Source: Flavisolibacter longurius (GTDB lineage: Bacteria > Bacteroidota > Bacteroidia > Chitinophagales > Chitinophagaceae). Taken from it: a DNA stretch of 64,000 nucleotides. The DNA lies in assembly GCA_013327885.1 (NCBI GenBank), contig JABUMY010000016.1:1-64000 (forward strand), given 5' to 3'. Both the position numbers and the translations under genes were made by a program. The notes under the pieces are model-generated. The model made no database searches and was not told the origin of the DNA. It saw only the letters and a program-made list of their open reading frames with translations. Shown here one piece after another: positions 16,110 to 23,719 of this stretch; within the stretch, counting starts at the first letter, position 1; each line of letters starts with the position of its first letter.

Positions 16110-16143
16110 GATTGGCGGGAAATGAAAAGCAATCCTGCCAATC
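16110..16143 (+). other. stem-loop 5' of the fourth tRNA-like element
   Basis: GATTGGCGGGA (16110-16120) pairs with TCCTGCCAATC (16133-16143), 11 bp with one G-U. It lies between the ykuK-like stop and the tRNA-like element, ending 7 nt before it, with no T-run. Confidence 0.6.
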
Positions 16144-16150
16144 ATTTCAC

Positions 16151-16229
16151 TGGCTTGTAGTTCAATGGGCAGAGTAGTCCGCTCAGGCGGATTATCTGCG
16201 GGTTGTGGGTTCGAGCCCCACCAGGCCAA
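16151..16229 (+). tRNA. tRNA-like element, irregular anticodon arm (possibly Leu CAG)
   Basis: The acceptor TGGCTTG/CAGGCCA (with one G-U) and T arm GTGGG/CCCAC with loop TTCGAGC are intact. The D stem GTTC/GAGT contains wobbles. The anticodon region does not fold with a 7-nt loop. The best arm is AGTCC/GGATT with 8 loop bases that include CAG after a T. An alternative perfect hairpin is TCCGC-TCAG-GCGGA. A variable region of 11 bases follows. It may be a pseudo-tRNA, a tRNA damaged by a palindrome, or a specialised RNA. Isotype is not secure. Confidence 0.5.
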
Positions 16230-16271
16230 CAGGAATTTTATGGGACCAGCGGTAGTGCTACTATTGAACGT

Positions 16272-16386
16272 CTGTTGCGTCGCACTCTTGTACTGCAGGT
16301 AACGTTGTTGAGCAGCTGTGTGTTTGAAATTGGCGTGAAATTGATGAATAGAATTACAGAACGATGAACGGATTGCGACGCAACAG
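16272..16386. repeat. MITE-like repeat with 13-bp inverted ends
   Basis: CTGTTGCGTCGCA (16272-16284) and TGCGACGCAACAG (16374-16386) are exact inverted termini. Parts recur elsewhere: 15384-15402 (19 bp, inverted), 47952-48004 (diverged left half), and GAATAGAATTACAGAACG at 16346-16363, repeated exactly at 57749-57766. This is a dispersed, non-coding repeat family. Confidence 0.75.
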
Positions 16387-16421
16387 GAGATCAACCGGAG
16401 CGATGTAGCTGGTATCAAAAA

Positions 16422-16905
16422 TTACTTTTCAATTAACTGGAAATACGCTTCTATGAAACGGTTTTTCCTTGGATTGTCTTTGTGTACGAGCATGGCCATC
16501 CGGTAATGCAGTCCGCCGGCTTCCACTTCGTTAGCTACCTGAATAATGGAATGTGAAGAATGCTCGGCATAAGAATACCAGCTCTTGAATTTCTTAAAAC
16601 GGGCGGCATCACGGCCATCAGAAGGGTCGCAAACATAAACAACCGCATTTGTTTTAGCGGCAAGGAAACGGGCCACGATCTCTACAATAGTAAACTGTAT
16701 ACGGTAATCAATGCCTTTGATTACTTCTTTGGAAATGCAGCTGACGTTAAACAGGAAAATATGCGAAGCAATGTCGGGATAATCTGTAAAGTATTCCGCA
16801 GCAAGAATAAAAATTGCATTCGTACGCAACACCTCGGTCGGTTGTGAAAGAAAAGTAATCAGGTTTGTGCTGGTAAATCTTATACGGTTGCGAACGAGTA
16901 TCCAT
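16422..16905 (-). pseudogene. DUF6169-like gene split by a frameshift
   Basis: Two frames together give one DUF6169-like protein. The N-terminal part from ATG 16905 reads PDYFSFTTDRGVAYECNF. The C-terminal part in another frame reads YFTDYPDIASHIFLFNVS and then VVYVCDPSDGRDAARFKK. The switch must fall near 16795-16830, around the GCAGC bases. Either the gene is inactivated, or the assembly has an indel, or a programmed frameshift is used. Function of the family is unknown. It is convergent with the tRNA island and next to rtcB. Confidence 0.6.
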
Positions 16906-17062
16906 ACTTTTCCCTGAGTTCCTGGTAGCTGATACCTTGTTGACGAGCTTCTTCCAGGAATTTTTGATCGGCAACGATTTTTTGTAAAATCTCAGCCTTT
17001 GTCTGTGGCTTGGAATTTTTAGTGTTTTCTTTCTTCGGCTCCTGCATCACTTTGTTAGACAT
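16880..17062 (-). CDS. small basic/helical protein, 60 residues
   Basis: The protein is rich in Lys, Glu and Gln. It begins MSNKVMQEPKKENTKN, then ADQKFLEEARQQGISYQELREKYGYSFATV. It is not recognised. The C-terminal part resembles a single helix-turn-helix-like or linker segment. The stop overlaps the start of the DUF6169-like gene by 26 bp, so the two are probably cotranscribed, divergent from rtcB with 57 bp between the starts. Confidence 0.5.
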   Translation of the reverse strand: MSNKVMQEPKKENTKNSKPQTKAEILQKIVADQKFLEEARQQGISYQELREKYGYSFATV

Positions 17063-17119
17063 AAAAACGATTTGTTCAAATTTACAAAAGAAAATCTGCG
17101 ATAATAAGCAGTAATAATT

Positions 17120-18571
17120 ATGGCAAAACTAAAATTAACAGGCAAGGAATTGCGGCAGTTAGGTTATCCTGAAGGGCCGGTCATTTCGATTGCCATGAAT
17201 GTAATGGAAAAAGCTTTCAAGCATCTTTCAAAAGAAGATGCGCTGGAGATATTAAGCGCGGTGCTGCAAAGTCCCAATCAATATGCAGAAGACGGTAAAC
17301 TTGGAAAAATTGCAGAAGCGCTGATTCCAAAGCCTAAAGTTGGTGGCGATGAATTGCCACTGGCTGAAAAAGGCATTTCCTTTAACGTGTTTGGTGCGGA
17401 AGGCATTGAGCAAGGCGCTTTGCATCAAATGCATACGGCGGCCAAACTTCCGGTAGCCGTTGCCGGGGCACTGATGCCCGATGCGCATCACGGTTATGGT
17501 CTGCCCATTGGCGGTGTGCTGGCTACTGAAAATGCGGTCATTCCGTACGGTGTGGGGGTGGACATTGGTTGCCGGATGGCGCTTTCCATTTTCGACATCA
17601 ACCCCAAAGAGCTGATCGATCGTGAACATTATTATGTGCGGGAACTGAACGAAGCGACCTTGTTTGGAAGTGGGTCTGTGTTTCAAAAACCTGCTGACCA
17701 TGAAGTCATGGAGCGGAAGGAATTTGATGAACTGGGCTTGCTGAAAGGCCTGCAGGGGAGAGCCTGGAAGCAGTTGGGTTCGTCGGGTTCGGGAAACCAT
17801 TTTGTGGAGTGGGGTGTAGTGGAGGTTAAGGATGAGGATAAGGTTCTGGGCGTAGCACCAGGTTCTTATATTGGTTTATTGTCGCATTCCGGTTCAAGAG
17901 CCTTGGGTGCCAACGTGGCCAACCATTACACCAAACTGGCAAAGGAAAAGCGGCGTCTGCCCGGCGATGCGGCAAACCTTGCCTGGCTTTCATTGGACGA
18001 ACAGGAAGGAATAGAATACTGGATGGCTATGAACCTGGCGGGTGATTATGCCTCGGCTTGTCACCACGTGATTCACGAAAAGATTGCAAAGCAGTTGGGC
18101 CGAAAGCCGCTGAAGATGGTAGAGAACCATCACAACTTTGCATGGAAGGAAAAATGGGAAGGTAGAGATGTGATTGTTCACCGTAAGGGAGCAACACCTG
18201 CCGGTAAAGATGTGTTGGGAATTATTCCAGGCTCTATGGCCGCACCGGGTTTTATTGTGAAAGGAAAAGGGGAGATGGCGTCGGTGAATTCGGCTTCGCA
18301 TGGTGCGGGGCGAAAGATGAGCCGTACCGCCGCGTTGAAATCCGTTACTCATAAAGAGCTGAACGAAGCACTGGCAAAACAGAGTGTGAAGCTCCTGGGT
18401 GGCGGATTGGATGAAGCACCGTTTGCTTACAAGGATATTCATGAAGTGATGAAGGCGCAAACGGCGTTGGTAGATACCGTTGGTGTGTTCTATCCCAAAA
18501 TTGTAAAAATGGATGGGGCACAGCCGAAGCAGTGGAAGAAGGGGAAGAGCGATGCGATTATGGGAGAGTAG
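17120..18571 (+). CDS. rtcB: RtcB RNA-splicing ligase
   Basis: RtcB joins 2',3'-cyclic phosphate (or 3'-phosphate) and 5'-OH RNA ends using GTP and Mn2+, repairing tRNAs cut by anticodon nucleases. The 483-residue protein has all core motifs: DAHHGYGLPIGG, GVDIGCRMA with the metal-binding Cys, GSGNHFVE, LSHSGSR, HHNF, GSMAAPGFIVKG, and ASHGAGRKMSR with the His that takes GMP. Neither rtcA, rtcR nor prfH is next to it. The upstream neighbours are four tRNA-like genes and a predicted RNase H-fold protein, an informative context for a tRNA ligase. Confidence 0.96.
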   Translation: MAKLKLTGKELRQLGYPEGPVISIAMNVMEKAFKHLSKEDALEILSAVLQSPNQYAEDGKLGKIAEALIPKPKVGGDELPLAEKGISFNVFGAEGIEQGALHQMHTAAKLPVAVAGALMPDAHHGYGLPIGGVLATENAVIPYGVGVDIGCRMALSIFDINPKELIDREHYYVRELNEATLFGSGSVFQKPADHEVMERKEFDELGLLKGLQGRAWKQLGSSGSGNHFVEWGVVEVKDEDKVLGVAPGSYIGLLSHSGSRALGANVANHYTKLAKEKRRLPGDAANLAWLSLDEQEGIEYWMAMNLAGDYASACHHVIHEKIAKQLGRKPLKMVENHHNFAWKEKWEGRDVIVHRKGATPAGKDVLGIIPGSMAAPGFIVKGKGEMASVNSASHGAGRKMSRTAALKSVTHKELNEALAKQSVKLLGGGLDEAPFAYKDIHEVMKAQTALVDTVGVFYPKIVKMDGAQPKQWKKGKSDAIMGE

Positions 18572-18805
18572 GCTGGAAGGATTTATGTTACGATCTACAG
18601 CACAATTAGAAGTTAACAGTTTATAACATCGTTTTCATCCGTTTCATGCCGTATCAGCTTGTCTTTACAGCCGATTCTTTTGTGTAATAGTAAGGATTGA
18701 TTCTGACATAGATGGAAAATGCATGGTGTAGAAATCTACAATGACATAGAGGATAATGAATTACCTTAAAAAGTCTTTTTAGGGGAAAAAATAACAACCA
18801 CAAAT
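18572..18805. other. intergenic, no gene seen
   Basis: This is AT-rich sequence after rtcB without an open frame of note. No terminator with a T-run was found directly after the rtcB stop. It runs up to the MITE-like element. Confidence 0.5.
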
Positions 18806-18810
18806 GATTA

Positions 18811-19022
18811 ACTCAACTTACGCAGCCATTTTTCGTTTTTTCACAGCAAAGTGTATGCTGGGACAGGGTTTCAGCCAAATCTTGTCTAAGTGAGAATTGG
18901 CTTATTTTACGTATTTTTCATTCTGTCTATTCTTCAAACCCAATTAGCTTAGACTCCGAACCAGAAAGGCTTTTCACAGATGTCGAGTGCTGAAAGCGTG
19001 AATTTGACTGCGTAAGTTGAGT
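18811..19022. mobile_element. 212-bp MITE with 15-bp terminal inverted repeats
   Basis: ACTCAACTTACGCAG (18811-18825) is matched exactly in inverse at 19008-19022. The pentamer GATTA lies directly outside both ends (18806-18810 and 19023-19027), as expected of a target-site duplication. No transposase frame is present, so it is non-autonomous. Partial similarity between the ends continues a few bases further inward. The parent insertion sequence is not in the window. Confidence 0.85.
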
Positions 19023-19228
19023 GATTAACTGATCGTTATTGATTGATAAGTGTTTATTATTAGTTTCTGATTAGAAACCATTACGCCTGAATTGTAAAGC
19101 GGTATTCTTTGCAATTTTTCTGCAAATTTGCCGAAAATTGACGGCCTAAGCAATATACGGTTGAGGTTAGCAAATTTATTCATTGTTAGGCGAACCTAGT
19201 GTGAATAGATCATCAAAAGTGATATAAA

Positions 19229-20401
19229 ATGAAAAGCCAGTTACTCAAGCACTATCTATTTAAAGTTGTTCCTTATCCTATTGTTCGCAGGATCCTAAAA
19301 CACCTGAATTTTAGAAGTCTTTTCTTTTCATATGCAGAAGTTGACAGCTCACAATATCTTGTTCAGGATACCAATTATGTTTACAGGTTTCATGGTATGG
19401 AGGAAGAACTTGGTCACAAGGTTATAACTGGTTTTATTCGTCAGACAATGACGTTTATCAAGCCGTATAAGTTGCAGCGGGAATATATCCTGGATGGTGG
19501 CAAATGTTACATAGAACCGAAACACGGATGGGGCATTCGTTTTGGTACCCGTCAGTTAATTAAGGACTCTATTATCTATAACCGTCTTATTGAGGCATAT
19601 TACCCTCCCTTGCTGAAATTTCTTTTTTTCAAAAAAAGAAATTTGAAGCATTTTCCCAAAGCCGTATCTCTCCATATGATCGCTGGTGGCGAAAAAAACT
19701 ATTGGCACTTATTTACCAATATCCTCGGCGTGGTAACGCTTTTGGACAAGCATAATTTTCCAAGGGACATACCCTTGGTGATACCTAAAAAGCTGGCTGA
19801 CCAGAAGATCTTTAAAGAAGTCGTGGATTATTCTGAAGATCTGAAAAACCGTAACTGGGTCATCCAGGAAAACGAATATATTCTGGCAGACCAAGTGTTT
19901 TTTTGCCAGCGTATGCTGAATCAAAAAGATCAGTTTGCCCGGCTTTTAGATCTGCTTCGCATTCCTGATGCTGACAAAAATGTTCGCCGCAAAATTTATG
20001 TTTATCGCAATCCTAAACGGATTCGATTTATCAATAACGATAATGAGATCCAGGAGGTTGTCAGACGCTATGGATTTGAAGTGGTGGATTGCGATGAGTT
20101 AAATTTTGCCGAGCAAGTAGAATTATTTCAGCAGTGCTCCCATATTGTTAGTATACATGGCGCCGGGCTAACCAATATTGTTTGGCGAAGAAACGCCCCG
20201 ATGACTATCTTAGAATTATTTCCAGAAAACTATGTGCAACCAACCTATTTCTGGCTGGCAAAAAATTTCGGAAAAACCTATTATGCTTTGACCGGCGGTA
20301 AAATTTTACCCGATTCTTCTTTCTATCTTAATCCGGAAAAACTGGAACAAAAACTAAAACAAATTCTCTCTACTGAAAATACAGCAGTGATGAGCCGGTA
20401 A
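19229..20401 (+). CDS. glycosyltransferase family 61 protein
   Basis: This 390-residue protein has the GT61 (DUF563) signature in its C-terminal half: SIHGAGLTNIVW and then LELFPENYVQPTYFWLA. The middle contains KRIRFINN and GGEKNYWHLF. GT61 enzymes transfer xylose, GlcNAc or other sugars. The acceptor here is unknown. It is AT-rich compared with rtcB and lies at the edge of the polysaccharide locus. A paralogue at 33916 shares the same plan, including YGWGI/HGWGIR, HGAGL and the closing segment. No membrane anchor is seen. Confidence 0.88.
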   Translation: MKSQLLKHYLFKVVPYPIVRRILKHLNFRSLFFSYAEVDSSQYLVQDTNYVYRFHGMEEELGHKVITGFIRQTMTFIKPYKLQREYILDGGKCYIEPKHGWGIRFGTRQLIKDSIIYNRLIEAYYPPLLKFLFFKKRNLKHFPKAVSLHMIAGGEKNYWHLFTNILGVVTLLDKHNFPRDIPLVIPKKLADQKIFKEVVDYSEDLKNRNWVIQENEYILADQVFFCQRMLNQKDQFARLLDLLRIPDADKNVRRKIYVYRNPKRIRFINNDNEIQEVVRRYGFEVVDCDELNFAEQVELFQQCSHIVSIHGAGLTNIVWRRNAPMTILELFPENYVQPTYFWLAKNFGKTYYALTGGKILPDSSFYLNPEKLEQKLKQILSTENTAVMSR

Positions 20402-20571
20402 GCAAGTTGTCTGCTCAACTTCATAACAGCGATTCTCATTGTACAAGGTGTAGTGCTGTAAGGCATCCATTTGCTGCCAACTTTCACAGTAGTAAAATAA
20501 CCTGGCAAAAAGCTTGCTCCTGGCTGGCCGGCCTAAGTACTGTTACCCTATTGCAGGCCCCACTCCCTAAT

Positions 20572-21798
20572 TTATACTTTTATGTATATCCTCTTTTTAT
20601 CCATCCAATAGCAAACAGCCCACATAAAACTGATCACAGTCAGTGCAAACAAGAGAGAACCAATTTTCGGATCACCCGGAATGGTTTTGTAAACATTATC
20701 ATACAGGAAATTCCAGGGATTTGTGTAAATAGTATCTCCCTTTGCATTGACACCATTCGGAATGCGGATAAGCCGCAAACCTTTTGGAAGAAACGCACTC
20801 AGTGCAAAAACGAAAAGCGCATTTTTCCCAAACACATCAAAAAAGCGTGTCCACCAGCCCCTTATACCCCTAACTTCTATAAAATAAATCAGTGTCGCCA
20901 ATAGGGCTGTCGCCATCCCGGTAGTGACCAATACGTAAGAACTGGTCCAAATTTTTTTGTTGACCGGGAAGCTGAGGCTCCAGGCATAGCCCGCCAGTAG
21001 AAAAGCCATTGCCGAAATAAACAGTCCGGTCAATATCTGGAAAAGCGGATGGGCTGAGGCTGTAGTACCCGAACTTCTTGTTTCTGCTTCCAGTTTACTC
21101 CTGTTAAGAATGTAGTCGCCAACAAGGTAGCCAAAGATCACCTGAACAATGGCTGGCAGCGTACTGGTTAAACCTTCCGGGTCAAAGGGCACGCCTTCAC
21201 CCCGGTACATGTGATGTTCCTGTAAAACCGCTTTGTCAATAGCGGTTCCAAAATAGCCTTGCAAACTGTAAGGATCGGCAGGGTTGCCAAGTGTATAGGT
21301 CAAAAGCCAATAAACTAACAGCAGGATGAGCCCTGCAAGAAAAGCACCTCGCCGTTTTAAATAATAAACAAGTATGGAAGCAAAAAGATAGCAAAGGGCA
21401 ATCCGTTGCAACACCCCAAAGATCCGAACGCCGCTTGTGGTTCCCTTGGTGGTTGTCCAGGTCCACCCGCTGACAATTAAATCGCCGTCCTGATAACGCA
21501 CAAACGGCCACCAGTTCAAAAAAAGCCCAATGGCAAAAATGAGCAGGCTGCGCTTGAGTACTTTTCGCCAGAAAACAGCGTCACCAGCCGCCTCCAGCCG
21601 GGGCATAACAAAGGCCATGGCATTGCCCACGGCGAACAGAAAAAACGGGAACACGAGGTCTGTGGGTGTAAGCCCGTGCCAGGGCGCATGGGCCAGGGGC
21701 GCATAAATATGGCTCCAGCTTCCTGGGTTGTTCACAAGGATCATCAGGCAAACGGTGGCGCCACGAAAGACATCTAAAGAATAATAGCGTTGCTTCAA
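20572..21798 (-). CDS. DUF5009/HGSNAT-like membrane acyltransferase
   Basis: This 408-residue polytopic protein begins MKQRYYSLDVFRGATVCLMI, the RxxSLDxFRG start of heparan-alpha-glucosaminide N-acetyltransferase and NagX-like proteins. About ten hydrophobic segments follow, with HGLTPTDLVFPFFLFAVG in the conserved second motif. These enzymes move acetyl groups across the membrane to sugars. It lies on the opposite strand to the surrounding polysaccharide genes, so a direct role in that locus is only possible. The C-terminal MDKKRIYIKV is cytoplasmic-like. Confidence 0.85.
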   Translation of the reverse strand: MKQRYYSLDVFRGATVCLMILVNNPGSWSHIYAPLAHAPWHGLTPTDLVFPFFLFAVGNAMAFVMPRLEAAGDAVFWRKVLKRSLLIFAIGLFLNWWPFVRYQDGDLIVSGWTWTTTKGTTSGVRIFGVLQRIALCYLFASILVYYLKRRGAFLAGLILLLVYWLLTYTLGNPADPYSLQGYFGTAIDKAVLQEHHMYRGEGVPFDPEGLTSTLPAIVQVIFGYLVGDYILNRSKLEAETRSSGTTASAHPLFQILTGLFISAMAFLLAGYAWSLSFPVNKKIWTSSYVLVTTGMATALLATLIYFIEVRGIRGWWTRFFDVFGKNALFVFALSAFLPKGLRLIRIPNGVNAKGDTIYTNPWNFLYDNVYKTIPGDPKIGSLLFALTVISFMWAVCYWMDKKRIYIKV

Positions 21799-21949
21799 AA
21801 CGGTAAGATTTGGGTTTAAATGTAGGGGGAGCCGGGTTAAGTCTGAAAGAATAATTTCAAAATCAAAAGGTCAAAGGTGTCGCTTCTGTACGTGCAGCCC
21901 GCCGGGTCTGCAAACGATGCGCAGGCATAAATTGTACTTTCGCCGTTAT

Positions 21950-22534
21950 ATGCAGCCATTTTTTCAACATGATTCGGCCATTGTCGACGATGGTGCCACC
22001 ATTGGCAATAACACCCGGATCTGGCATTTCTGCCATATCATGCCCGGTGCTGTAATAGGCGCTGATTGTATCCTCGGGCAGAATGTTTTTGTCGATAACA
22101 ATGTAAGGATAGGGGATGGGGTCAAGATCCAGAACAATGTTTCTGTTTATAACGGTGTAACCATCGAAGATGATGTGTTTATTGGTCCTTCGGTTGTGTT
22201 TACCAATGTGCTGAACCCGAGAAGCTTTATTGAGCGCAAGCATGAGTTCCGGCAAACGCGTATTCAAAAAGGAGCCAGCCTTGGCGCCAATGCCACAGTT
22301 ATTTGTGGTGTCGATGTGGGCGAGTATGCATTTATTGGCGCAGGTAGCGTTGTAACAAGGAATGTTTTGCCCTATTCTCTTGTTTATGGTAACCCTTCCC
22401 GCCATCGTGGCTGGATAAGCAAACGAGGTCTTCCTTTGCAGTTTGTTGACGGAAAATCGGCCTGTCCGGAGAGTGGTGAATGCTATTTGTTGATTGACAA
22501 CCAAGTACAGCCTATAGCCCTTTTACCCTCTTAA
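21950..22534 (+). CDS. WlbB/WbpD-type sugar N-acetyltransferase
   Basis: A left-handed beta-helix acyltransferase of 194 residues. Hexapeptide repeats run from IGNNTRIWHFCHIMPGAVIG to VGEYAFIGAGSVVT. The loop NPRSFIERKHEFRQTRIQKGA is typical of WbpD/WlbB, which acetylate UDP-2-acetamido-3-amino-2,3-dideoxyglucuronate. The C-terminal extension CPESGECYLL resembles a small metal-binding tail. I prefer ATG 21950 over the in-frame ATG 21917, because a TAnnTTTC -7-like box sits at about 21935 between them. It is followed by the long leader of the wza operon. Confidence 0.82.
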   Translation: MQPFFQHDSAIVDDGATIGNNTRIWHFCHIMPGAVIGADCILGQNVFVDNNVRIGDGVKIQNNVSVYNGVTIEDDVFIGPSVVFTNVLNPRSFIERKHEFRQTRIQKGASLGANATVICGVDVGEYAFIGAGSVVTRNVLPYSLVYGNPSRHRGWISKRGLPLQFVDGKSACPESGECYLLIDNQVQPIALLPS

Positions 22535-22561
22535 CTGGTTCATTTATTGGCATTTTCGTAA

Positions 22562-22592
22562 TTTTTTCAGACCCCCGGGTGCCCTATATTTG
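22562..22592 (+). promoter_or_regulatory. promoter of the wza-wzc polysaccharide operon
   Basis: TATATTTG (22585-22592) is an exact TAnnTTTG -7 box, with a T-tract at 22562-22567 in the -33 position. It implies a start near 22599 and a 5' leader of about 330 nt before wza. Confidence 0.65.
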
Positions 22593-22598
22593 CACCTC

Positions 22599-22928
22599 CT
22601 TAAACAAACCCCTCTGTGTAAAAGGCATCCAGAACTATGTGACTGAGAGTGGCGAAGCCGCGTCCAGCATGGAAATAAGCCAGCGGTAAGATGCCGGACC
22701 TACAGAAAAAAGATAAGATTTCCACTGCTTTCCGGCCTTCTAAGAAAGCGGTGATTGAGAGTGGGTTAAATGGGAAATGTACAGTTTCTGCAACTTCTCT
22801 TGTTGACTCTTGCTTTGAGTGGTTTGCCAGGGAAAACGATTCTGACACCTTTTGAGGCCTTGTTTTGCCGATATTTCTTTACTACACAAAGAAAGAAAAA
22901 CATCTCTTATAACTGTTAACTATTTATT
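22599..22928 (+). promoter_or_regulatory. structured 330-nt leader upstream of wza
   Basis: The leader can fold. GGCATC (22624-22629) pairs with GATGCC (22690-22695), enclosing a GGC-GAA-GCC hairpin, and GCTTTC (22727-22732) pairs with GAAAGC (22744-22749). I cannot match it to a known riboswitch. The opposite strand has an 82-codon frame without family support. The first 100 bases look like a dispersed repeat to me. This could be an RNA regulator of the operon or simply an inserted repeat. Confidence 0.4.
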
Positions 22929-23699
22929 ATGCGTTTGTTTTCTGGCTTTGCTTTTGCACTTATTTTTTTTCTTGCATCCTGTAAAAGTCAAAGCGGTATC
23001 ATAAATTATCTGCAGCAGGCAGATACAGCAGGTAAATTTTCATTAAACCTGTCCGAGCCCCGTATCCAGATAAATGACCTGTTGTCCATAAAGGTATACA
23101 GCCAAAGTGCTGATCCGCGCATTGATGCGCCCTATAACCTGCCGGAACAGAATGCAACCGGCGCATCCGCAACATCTGCTACAGCCGGTTTTCTGGTTGA
23201 TGCAGCAGGAACCATTGAATACCCGATGATAGGGTCAATGAAAGTAGCAGGACTGACCAAGGCAGAATTGGCGCAGCAGATCAAGGAGAAATTGCAAACA
23301 GAGTTGAAAAACCCGGCTGTTATCGTTCGGTTTCTAAACTATAGGGTCACCGTTTTAGGTGAGGTCCGGTCACCGGGAACCTTCACAATACCAACAGAAC
23401 GGGTTACCATCCTGGAAGCCCTTGGCCTGGCAGGTGACATCACTGATTTTGGCAAACGCGATACGGTAAAAGTGGCAAGGGAAGTAAATGGGCAAATGGA
23501 AATCGGTAGTGTGAATTTGCGCTCAGGAGATGTTTTTAACTCCCCTTACTACCGGCTGCAACAAAATGATGTGATATTTGTAGAGCAATCGAGAAAAAAA
23601 TTGGAGCAGGAAGAAAGGCAGTCAGTAGCACAGCGGGTGGGCATAGCTGCCAGTATCGTTACCGCCGCTGCATTGATTATAAATGTACTTCGCCGATAA
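22929..23699 (+). CDS. wza: polysaccharide export outer-membrane lipoprotein (Wza/OPX family)
   Basis: This OPX protein would form or gate the outer-membrane exit for the capsule or exopolysaccharide. The 256-residue protein has a lipoprotein signal with lipobox LASC (Cys18). A Poly_export domain follows, including PRIQINDLLSIKVYSQSADP and DAAGTIEYPMIGSMKVAGLT. Then come a SLBB domain (VTVLGEVRSPGTF, about 139-151) and a C-terminal hydrophobic helix (AASIVTAAALIINVL). It precedes wzc by 20 bp, forming the export pair of the locus. Confidence 0.93.
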   Translation: MRLFSGFAFALIFFLASCKSQSGIINYLQQADTAGKFSLNLSEPRIQINDLLSIKVYSQSADPRIDAPYNLPEQNATGASATSATAGFLVDAAGTIEYPMIGSMKVAGLTKAELAQQIKEKLQTELKNPAVIVRFLNYRVTVLGEVRSPGTFTIPTERVTILEALGLAGDITDFGKRDTVKVAREVNGQMEIGSVNLRSGDVFNSPYYRLQQNDVIFVEQSRKKLEQEERQSVAQRVGIAASIVTAAALIINVLRR

Positions 23700-23719
23700 T
23701 TTAAAATCCAACCTAAACT

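Noticed and set aside
20407-20904. 165-codon plus-strand frame
   Set aside because: Lies mostly antisense to the DUF5009-like gene, which has clear motifs.
22600-22848. 82-codon frame on the minus strand in the wza leader
   Set aside because: No domain, no promoter, and the sequence looks like a dispersed intergenic repeat; it opposes the operon leader.
22599-22928. Known riboswitch class in the wza leader
   Set aside because: I could not match it to cobalamin, cyclic di-GMP or other consensus cores.
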